From the NCBI GenBank assembly GCA_016703025.1, contig JADJCV010000003.1:186001-250000 (forward strand): a DNA stretch of 64,000 nucleotides, read 5' to 3'. The notes below the pieces were generated by a model. That model did no database searches, was not told the origin of the DNA, and was given only the letters and a program-made list of their open reading frames with translations. This DNA comes from Candidatus Avedoeria danica. GTDB taxonomy: Bacteria > Chloroflexota > Anaerolineae > Epilineales > Epilineaceae. This document shows positions 21,259 to 29,700 of the stretch, piece by piece (the stretch's first letter is position 1; each line of letters starts with the position of its first letter). The position numbers and the translations under genes were made by a program.

Positions 21259-24200
21259 ATGTTGAAACACTGGAGTGCGCGAATCATCATCGCGCTGGCA
21301 GCGGTCGGCTTGCTGACCGCCGCCACGGGATCCGCAGTGCGAGGCCAATCGGCGGCCAAGTCGCCGCTTCCCTCGGCTGAGCCGGCGATCGGGTTCATCC
21401 CGAACGGCGGCCAGTGGGACGAGGCGGCCGCGTATCACGCGGCACCGAGTGGGGTCGACGTCTGGTTGAAGACGAACGGCTTCGTCTATGCGCCGGGCGA
21501 CACCGGCCTGACCCCGGGCGTCGAACTGCCGCCCGAGGCGTCCGAGACGCCCGCCGACGAGGTTCCGACCACGATCGCGCGCCACGTCGTCACGGCTGAG
21601 TTCGAGGGCGCTTCCGAAGGTGTGACGCTCGATCCGGCCGAGGGGCTGCCGGGCGAGTACAACTGGCTGGTCGGCCCGGAGTCCGACTGGGTGACGGGCT
21701 TGCACGCCTATCGCTCGGTGACCTACCGTGGCCTCTGGTCCGGCATCGACGCGACGGTACGCACCGGCAAGGCGCCGGCCGCGGTCAACGGCGCCCTGGC
21801 GGGCGACGCGATCGTCAAGTGGACCTACACGGTGGCGCCGGGCGGCGACGCTTCCCAGATCAAGCTGCGCTACACCGGCCAGGACAGCCTGGCGATCGAG
21901 AACGGCGTGCTCAAGATCGGGACGCAGCTCGGCGACCTCGCCGAGACCGGCCTGATCGCATGGCAGGTCCGCAACGGCGAGCGACTTCCGGTCGACGCCG
22001 CGTTCACGATCGACGGCAACGTCGTCGGCTTCGCCGTCGGGGCATACGATCCGACGCTTGCGCTCGTCATCGACCCGGTGATCATCTTCTCGCGCCGCTT
22101 CGGCGGCAGCTCGACCGACTCGGCGTCGAACATGTCGGTCGACGGCTCGGGCAGCATCTACAACTCGGGCATGACGGCGTCGACGAACTTCCCGACGCAG
22201 AACGCCTACCAGGCCGCGGCCAACGTGACGTACGACTGCTTCGTCACGAAGCTCAACGCCGACAGCTCGGCGCTGACGTACTCCACCTACCTCGGCGGCA
22301 GCAGCACCGATTACGAGTGCCGCCACACGCTGACGCCGGCAGGCGAGGTCGTCGTCACGGCGACCGCGGCCGGGACCTGGGTCGGCGTGCCGATCCTCAT
22401 CGGCACGCCGAGCGGCTTCGACGCCAACCTGGCGATCCTCGGCGCGGCCGGCAACACGCTGACCGCTTCGGCTGAGGTCGGCGGCACGAGCACGGATTAC
22501 GCCCACGGCATCACCCGGATGTCGAACGGCAACATCGTCGTCGTCGGGACGACGAGTTCGAGCGCCGGTTGGCCGGCCCTCGGCGGCGCGGACATCTCGC
22601 TGACCGGCCAAGAGGCATACGCGGTCGTCCTCAACCCGACGATCAGCGGCGCCGTGGGCTTCTCCTATGTCGGCGGCAACAGCAGCGACTGGGGCAACGC
22701 CGTCGCGGTCGACGCGAGCAACAACGTCTACGTTCACTACTCGACGCTCTCGACCGACATCGCGATGATCGCGGGCGTCGGCGGCAACTACGACCTCGGC
22801 GTGGCCAAGCTCAACGCGGGCCTGACGGCCTTCGCGTACCAGGGCCGCGTCGGCGGCTCGAGCACGGATCCGACGGCCGGCGGGAGCGACACCTCGGTTC
22901 CGGGCTCGCTCTACCAGATCGCCAACAACGGGATCCTGGTGGACGGCAGCGGCCAGGCCTGGACGACCGGCATGACGGCGTCGACCGACTGGCCGACGAC
23001 CGCGGGCGCATACAAGACGACGAACGGCGGCAACTACGACGCGTTCGTCACGGGCATCAACGCCGCCGGCACCGGGCTGGTCCGCTCGACGTACATCGGC
23101 GGCACCAGCACCGACACCGGCCGCGGGCTCGGCATCGACGGCACCGGCCGGATCTACATGGTCGGCTCGGCGGCCTCGTCGAACTACCCGACGACGCCCG
23201 GCGAGGTCCAGACGACGTTCGGCGGCAGCTACGACTGGGTCCGAACGATCTTCCAGCCTGACCTGAGCGGTCTGGTTTGCAGCACCTACCTCGGTGGCAG
23301 CAGCACGGACTACGGTGCCGACATCGAGGTCACGGGCAACTACAAGGCGATCCTCAACGGCTCGACCGCCAGCGCGAACTTCCCGCAGGTCCCGGACGGC
23401 TCGACCGTCTTCGGCGGCGGCGGCGGCTACGACATCGCGAACGCGCACATCACGTGCGGTGGCGCCAACCTCGTCATCACGAACTCGGCCCTGACGAACC
23501 GCGGCTCGGTCCGCACGTCCGTCAGCCCGATCGCGTTCCCGGACGGCAACGGCGCCGAGCCGATGGCGGTCCAGCCGCCGGCGGCCGAGGCCGACGCGGC
23601 GGCGCCGGTGGCGGCGGACGGGGCCGTGCTGCCGTACGCGGTGCAGCAGCTGCCGGAGAACGAGGAGTGCCTCGCGCCCGGCAACTTCGTCCAGATCACG
23701 ATCGAGATCACGAACACCGGCCTCTCGGATCAGCTGGGCGCCGGGCCGGAGTACGTCGCATCCTGGGACGGCGGCCTGCTGGCCGGCCAGCCCGGCTCGT
23801 GCGCGTTCTTCGTCGGCGCCGGCAACTGCCAGGTCAGCGCCAGCAGCGTCAGCGTCGACGCCGACATCCCGTCGGGCGGCGTGATCCAGTTCGCCTGGAT
23901 GGTCCGCATCGCCGGCGGCTTGGCCTCCGGGACGGTCATTCCGGTCAACCAGACGCTCTTCTACGACACCGATGAGGATGGGGTCAACGAGAGCTTCCCG
24001 CAGGACGCGCTGGGCTTCACGCTCAACTGCTTCCCGACGGTCTGGCCGAACAACCAGCTCGGCAAGCAGGTCCACCTCCCGATCCTGAACTTCCAGGGCC
24101 AGGACGACGTCTGCGAGAGCTGGATCGAGGTTCAGAACATCGGTTGCCGGATCGCCAAGGCGGCCCTGGTCACGTGGGGCGAGCCGGGCTTCTGCCCGCC

Positions 24201-26571
24201 GCAGGCCGCCGGCCCGCTGAAGGTGGAGTGCACCGGCCTCCTGAAGCCCGGCAGCACGTGGAACCTCTACGGCGCGCAGGTTCCGACCGGCTCGAAGAGC
24301 GGTATCCTCTTCAAGCTGTCGGCCCGCCAGCTGTCCGAGGACGGCATCGACGTCATCCCCGAGGACGACATCACGGGCGACTACGTCTGCGAAGTCCTCT
24401 TCTTCAACGTCGTCGGTGACGCGGACGACTATCGCCGCTTCAAGAAGGCCTACAACGAGGGCCTCGTGTTCGACGGCATCGACATGGTCCGCGCTTCCGG
24501 CGACGGCCTGCTCGCGGTCGACGTGCACCGCAGCTGCCCCGGCGACGCGACCCCGGGCGTGGACGTGACGAGCAAGTACAACGGCCTGGCCGGTACGCAC
24601 CTCGGCACGTACGACGAGGTCTACGGCGGCTACAGCTACTACGTGCCGCTCGTGTACGCCAGCGCCGCTGGCTTCAACACGATCATCTACATCCAGAACG
24701 GCGGCCTCATGTGCTCGTCGCTGGAGATCTGGTTCAAGGCCCGCGACGACTGCCTGCGCGCGACGATCTGCGACATCGCGACGCTGGCGCCGGGCGAGAC
24801 CTACCAGCTGGACGCGAACGACTGCGTCGGCCCGGACTTCCAGGGCAGCGCGTGGATCCGCTCGACCCAGGTGATGGGCATCGCGGTGGACATCATCGGC
24901 GGCGACGTCCTGATGACCTACGTCGGCGAGCCGGGTGAGATCAACTACACGTTCGACCCGAACAAGTCGACGACGCGCGACGGGAACCAGGTGGCGTTCG
25001 CGCCGCTGACGTACAGCGAGTACCAGGGTTGGGACGCCGGCATCCAGGTGCAGAACCTGAGCGCGGTGTTCGCGGCGAAGGTGAAGATCTACTTCCTGGA
25101 CCGCGGCGGCGACATCATCACGACGCTGGTGGACTGGGTCTGCCCGCGCGGGAGCCAGACGTTCTTCCTGCCGGTCGTGTTCGACCTGCCGGGGAACTGG
25201 GTCGGGAGCGCGCGCGCGGAGAGCCAGGAGTGGATCTCGCCGGGCAGCCCGAACGTGCTCGCGCCGAACATCGTGGGCATCGTGACGCTGATCAAGTACA
25301 CGGACGTGGCGCGGACCTCGAAGAGCGAGGCGATCGCCTACAACATGCTGCCCGAGCACAAGATCTACGACTGGCAGCTCGGCTTCGGCGGCGGCGGGTT
25401 GGACAGCGGCATCGGGCTCATCGCGATCCCGTCGCTGCTGAAGGACCTGGAGAACAGCGGCCTGACGTCGGAGATCGCGATCGCGAACGTCGTACCGAAG
25501 CCCGGCTTCACCGACCTCGTGATCTACTTCTACGACCAGAACGGCCTGCTGGACTACGTGTGCCAGAAGCTGAACGAGAAGCAGGTCGAGTACATCGACC
25601 TCCAGACGTGGGGCTACATCAGCGACGGCTTCAAGGGCTCGGCGATCATCAGCGCCTGGTTCTGGGAGCACGACGTGTTCGACGACACGGGCTTCTTCCT
25701 GCGCAACCTGGTCGGCCTCGGCGCCGTGTCGGTGGAGCGCAAGGGGACGCACTTGGGCGAGGACGTACCGGGCGACGAGTCGGCGGGTGACCGCGGCATC
25801 CCGTTCGCCCAGACGTTCGACGAAGAGGGCGAGCCGCTGTTCGAGTTCTGCTTCATGGGCCCGCTGCCGCTGTGCCCGGGCTTCGTGGACAACCGCCCGG
25901 CTCCGGGTGACTGCGTCGCGGCCGGCTTCGGTGCGGCGACGATCGAGATCCCGGGCGGCGCGCCGTTCTCGGCGTACCCGCGCGGTGATGTCGGCGGCGG
26001 CAACTGCACGAACGCGGGCGTGAACGACCGCAACTGGGGCACGCACGAGTTCTCCGTCTGCCCCGGCACGAACGACATGACGGTCACGATCAACACGGTC
26101 ACGCTGGCGCCGTTCAACGGTGCGAGCTGCGGCCTTGCGGGTCAGGACCTGTTGCTCGCGCTGTTCATCGGACCGGACGGGTTCAACCCGAACGCCGAGT
26201 GCGAGAACTTCATCGAGAACAACAAGCCGGACTTCCAGGGTCTCGGCGCCGGCTCGTCGTACACGTTCCAGATCCCGAATGCACCAGGGGCTTACACGCT
26301 CATGATGCAGAACAACTGCGACACGACCCCGCCGCAGTCGATCGGTAGCGTGGACTTCGAGATCAACAGCCGATCGGCCGGTTCGGCCGGCGGACCGGGC
26401 AGCGCCCGGTCTGACCGAAGAACCGCCACCGCGACGCTCGTCGACAGCCGCCCCCGGGGATTCCCCGGGGGCGGCTGCTGTTTGCCCGGCATTCCGACGG
26501 CGAACCACTGGGGCTCGGCGCTCGAATCACCGTGCTTCGAACCTGCATCGCCATGTGCACGAGATACCTAG
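21259..26571 (+). CDS. Giant SBBP beta-propeller surface protein, paralogue 2 (native stop lost)
   Basis: 1770-residue exported protein with the same order as paralogue 1: signal peptide, DUF7948-type domain (IPNGGQWDEAAAY), SBBP repeats (TYLGGSSTDYGADIEV), DUF11-like domain, DDVCESWIEVQN module and Cys-rich end domain. Only the propeller half differs appreciably; from 23462 onward it is almost identical to paralogue 1. After VDFEIN the paralogue 1 stop TAG is missing because one T is absent between 26367 and 26368. The frame therefore runs on through the terminator hairpin to 26571 and adds about 68 residues (starting SRSAGSAGG) with no counterpart elsewhere. The upstream AAGAGAGGG serves as a weak ribosome binding site. 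Likely a surface structural protein. Confidence 0.88.
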   Translation: MLKHWSARIIIALAAVGLLTAATGSAVRGQSAAKSPLPSAEPAIGFIPNGGQWDEAAAYHAAPSGVDVWLKTNGFVYAPGDTGLTPGVELPPEASETPADEVPTTIARHVVTAEFEGASEGVTLDPAEGLPGEYNWLVGPESDWVTGLHAYRSVTYRGLWSGIDATVRTGKAPAAVNGALAGDAIVKWTYTVAPGGDASQIKLRYTGQDSLAIENGVLKIGTQLGDLAETGLIAWQVRNGERLPVDAAFTIDGNVVGFAVGAYDPTLALVIDPVIIFSRRFGGSSTDSASNMSVDGSGSIYNSGMTASTNFPTQNAYQAAANVTYDCFVTKLNADSSALTYSTYLGGSSTDYECRHTLTPAGEVVVTATAAGTWVGVPILIGTPSGFDANLAILGAAGNTLTASAEVGGTSTDYAHGITRMSNGNIVVVGTTSSSAGWPALGGADISLTGQEAYAVVLNPTISGAVGFSYVGGNSSDWGNAVAVDASNNVYVHYSTLSTDIAMIAGVGGNYDLGVAKLNAGLTAFAYQGRVGGSSTDPTAGGSDTSVPGSLYQIANNGILVDGSGQAWTTGMTASTDWPTTAGAYKTTNGGNYDAFVTGINAAGTGLVRSTYIGGTSTDTGRGLGIDGTGRIYMVGSAASSNYPTTPGEVQTTFGGSYDWVRTIFQPDLSGLVCSTYLGGSSTDYGADIEVTGNYKAILNGSTASANFPQVPDGSTVFGGGGGYDIANAHITCGGANLVITNSALTNRGSVRTSVSPIAFPDGNGAEPMAVQPPAAEADAAAPVAADGAVLPYAVQQLPENEECLAPGNFVQITIEITNTGLSDQLGAGPEYVASWDGGLLAGQPGSCAFFVGAGNCQVSASSVSVDADIPSGGVIQFAWMVRIAGGLASGTVIPVNQTLFYDTDEDGVNESFPQDALGFTLNCFPTVWPNNQLGKQVHLPILNFQGQDDVCESWIEVQNIGCRIAKAALVTWGEPGFCPPQAAGPLKVECTGLLKPGSTWNLYGAQVPTGSKSGILFKLSARQLSEDGIDVIPEDDITGDYVCEVLFFNVVGDADDYRRFKKAYNEGLVFDGIDMVRASGDGLLAVDVHRSCPGDATPGVDVTSKYNGLAGTHLGTYDEVYGGYSYYVPLVYASAAGFNTIIYIQNGGLMCSSLEIWFKARDDCLRATICDIATLAPGETYQLDANDCVGPDFQGSAWIRSTQVMGIAVDIIGGDVLMTYVGEPGEINYTFDPNKSTTRDGNQVAFAPLTYSEYQGWDAGIQVQNLSAVFAAKVKIYFLDRGGDIITTLVDWVCPRGSQTFFLPVVFDLPGNWVGSARAESQEWISPGSPNVLAPNIVGIVTLIKYTDVARTSKSEAIAYNMLPEHKIYDWQLGFGGGGLDSGIGLIAIPSLLKDLENSGLTSEIAIANVVPKPGFTDLVIYFYDQNGLLDYVCQKLNEKQVEYIDLQTWGYISDGFKGSAIISAWFWEHDVFDDTGFFLRNLVGLGAVSVERKGTHLGEDVPGDESAGDRGIPFAQTFDEEGEPLFEFCFMGPLPLCPGFVDNRPAPGDCVAAGFGAATIEIPGGAPFSAYPRGDVGGGNCTNAGVNDRNWGTHEFSVCPGTNDMTVTINTVTLAPFNGASCGLAGQDLLLALFIGPDGFNPNAECENFIENNKPDFQGLGAGSSYTFQIPNAPGAYTLMMQNNCDTTPPQSIGSVDFEINSRSAGSAGGPGSARSDRRTATATLVDSRPRGFPGGGCCLPGIPTANHWGSALESPCFEPASPCARDT
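23462..26539 (+). repeat. Long direct repeat, copy B (about 3.08 kb)
   Basis: Partner of 17866-20945, covering the C-terminal two thirds of paralogue 2, its terminator and about 60 bp beyond. The sharp end of identity and the uniform near-identity point to a recent duplication or gene conversion. Confidence 0.9.
26445..26477 (+). terminator. Intrinsic terminator of SBBP paralogue 2
   Basis: Same 15-bp stem with loop ATT as at 20851-20883. Because the native stop is lost, ribosomes on paralogue 2 would translate through this hairpin. Confidence 0.7.
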
Positions 26572-26628
26572 ATGAAGTGCAGGGCCGTCCATTTCATGCC
26601 ATAACCGACCAAACCGCCGCGCCTCCCC

Positions 26629-26663
26629 GTATCTGACGCTCCAATCTCACGTTAATCTGCACA
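26629..26663 (+). promoter_or_regulatory. Conserved 35-bp upstream element, copy 3
   Basis: GTATCT-N15-CGTTAA...GCACA, 109 bp before the ATG at 26773. The rest of this leader is clearly diverged from the other two, so conservation of the block is notable. Confidence 0.55.
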
Positions 26664-26772
26664 TCTGACGGTAACAGCGACTTGCTGGCGCCGCCGTTCA
26701 GCCTGTAGGTGCGGCCGCGCGCCTGGGGCAGCAGCTGCAGATCTTCGTAGACCAAAGGGAGGTCGCGACACC

Positions 26773-29700
26773 ATGTTGTGTCGAGTTCGTACGCGAAGTT
26801 GGATGGCGATTCTGGCGTCGGCCCTCGTGGCCGCCGCAGCGACCACGGGCGCCGCTCGGGCCCAGTCCGAGGACGGCGCAGCACCGGCAGGGTGCGCTGC
26901 CGGTGCCTGGGACGGCAACCTCGACTGTTCACCCCACCAGACCAAGATGGACGATCCGGTCGTCGACCAGGTCGAATCCATCGAGCCTGAGTTCGAGGCC
27001 GTGCGCAACACCTCGAGCCACGAGATGTGCCGCCTGCTCGCCGATGATCAGGCCCGCGAGGCGGCCGGCTGCTTCGAAGCCGCCAAGGCCGTCGACGTGC
27101 CCGCACCTCCTGGCCCGGGCAACACGGCGCTCAATGGTCTGCCGATGTCCTTCGTCGCCAACCGCGGCCAGCGGCCGGCGGAAGTGCGGTTCGAGGTGAA
27201 GCGCAGCGGCCATAGCCTGTTCTTCACACCCGACGCCGTGGTGTTCGCCGCCGAGGCCGCCGACGGCTCGGCGAAGACGGACGTCCGCATGACGTTCGAC
27301 GGCGCGGCCGACGCGCCTCGTGTCAGTGGCATCGACGCCCTTCCGGGCGTCCAGAGCTACTTCAGCGGCGACAAGTCCGTCACGGGCATACCGACGTTCG
27401 GCGGTGTCCGCTACGGCGCCCTCTATCCGGGCATCGACCTGACGTTCAGCGGCCAGGCGGGCGCGCTGAAGCGCGAGTTCGTCGTGGCGCCGGGCGCCGA
27501 CCCGTCGGCCATCCGGATGCGCTACGCCGGCGTGACGGACATCCGCGTCACGGACGCCGGTGACCTCGCGCTCGAGACCGCGCTCTCGACGCTGACCGAG
27601 CAGAAGCCGTTCGTCTATCAGGAAGTCGCCGGTCGGCGCGTCGAGGTCGAGTCGGCCTACGCCGTCGACGGCCGCGTCGTCACGTTCGAGCTCGGCGCGT
27701 ACGATTCGGCGCTCCCGCTCGTGATCGACCCGATCTTCCAGTTCAGCACCGTCATCGGGACGACGGCGAGCGACATCGTCAACGCCCAGGTCCTCGACGC
27801 CGCCGGCAACGTCTACATCGTCGGCCTGACGAACCTCGCGACGTTCCCGACCGGCGGCACGTCGACGACGTTCGGCACGAACGGTGGGCAGGAGGCGTTT
27901 GCCGCCAAGCTCACGCCCGATCTGAGCACGCTGCTCTACTCGGTGGTCCTGGCCAGCTCGAGCACGGACTCGGCGATCGCTGCGTCCATCCAGCCGGGCA
28001 CGACGCAGCTCGACATCTTCGGCACGACCTTGACGAGCAACTTCCCGGTTTGCACCGGCTTCGGCCTGCCCTTCGCCACGTGCACCGGCGCCGCGTTCGA
28101 CACGACGTTCAACGGCGGCGCGGACTACTTCGTCGCCCGGCTGAACGCGGCCGGGACGGGGCTGCTCGGCAGCACGTACCTCGGCGGCACGTCCACCGAG
28201 CAGGGCGTCGGCGGCATCGACACGTATGCCAACGGCGACGTCTGGGTCGTCGGCAGCTCCAGCTCGACGAACTATCCGTTCCTGAACCCGTTCGCCGGGA
28301 CGCAGACGTCCCTCACCGCCGGCAGCACCGACCCGGTGATCACCGGCCTGCGCGCGGACCACACCCTCACGTTCGCCAGCGGCTACCTCGGCGGCAACAC
28401 GACGGACCAGGCGTTCGCCGTGACGATCGACCAGTCCGGCTTGGACTTCCATGTTGCCGGCGTGACGTTCTCGTCGACGTTCCCGATCTGCACCGGCGCC
28501 GGGACGATGCTGAACGGCAACGTGAACAACTCGTGCACCGTCGCCGGCTTCGACACGTCGTTCAACTCCAGTTCGGACAGCTACGTGATGCGGATCGCGA
28601 ACACGCTGCGCGTCGTGGCCAGCACGTACGTCGGCGGGACGAGCACGGACCAGTTCTTCGCCGTCGACCGCATCGGGGACGACACGGTCGCGTTCGGCAA
28701 CACGCTGAGCAACCCCTACCCGACCACGCTCGGCGCGTTCGACACGACGTTCAACACGGGCGCCGACTACGCGTTGACGCGCTTGAACGGCGATCTGTCG
28801 TCGCTGGTCTACAGCACCTACATCGGCGGGTCCGGCACCGAGGGCGGCCGCGGCATCGACCTCGATGCCGCCAACCAGGCCCACGTCACCGGCTTCAGCT
28901 CGTCGGCGAACTTCCCGGTGCTCCTCGCGCCGGACGGGACGCTGACGACGGCCAACGACGCCACCGTGACGAAGGTCACGGCGGACGGCTCGGCGCTGCT
29001 CTACAGCACGTACCTTGGCGCGGCCGGCAACGAGAACGGCCTCGCGCTCGACGTGTCGGCCAACGGCAACACCGCCTACGTCGCCGGCCTGACGTCCGCG
29101 GCGACCTTCCCGACGACGCCCGGCGCGTTCGACACGACGCACAACGGCAGCAACGACGGCTTCGTGACGGCCGTGTCGCTTGCGCCGATCATGATCGGCG
29201 TGACCACATTCGAGGACCTGACCAAGTCCGTCCCGGGCGAGGATTGCCTCGGCTCGGGCGACCACGTCCTTGTCACGGTCAGCATGACGAACGCGGGTGA
29301 CTTGCCGGCCACGAGCGGCACCTACACCGCTGCGTTCCCGCAGGGACTCGTCGGCGACACCGGCTCGTGCAGCGATCCCGGCTGTGCCGTCACCCCCGGC
29401 GGCGTGTCGGCGAACTTCACGTTCGCCCCGCCCCTTGCCCCGGGCTCCACGTTCGTGTTCACATACCGCGTCTACATTTCCGGTGGGACCTTCGGTCGCC
29501 GAATCCTCACGGTCGTGGCCAGCGGCTCGTTCGGCGCGAACGGCATCACGTCCTCGCAGGATCTGAGCTACGAGCTCGCGATGACGTGCCCGCCGCAGGT
29601 CGACCCGAACAGCCAGCTCGGCAAGCAGGTCCACCTCCCGATCCTGAACTTCCAGGGCCAGGACGACGTCTGCGAGAGCTGGATCGAGGTCCAGAACCTG

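Noticed and set aside
17866..26539. Insertion sequence or composite transposon made of the 3-kb repeats
   Set aside because: The repeats are coding parts of SBBP genes; there is no transposase, terminal inverted repeat or target duplication.
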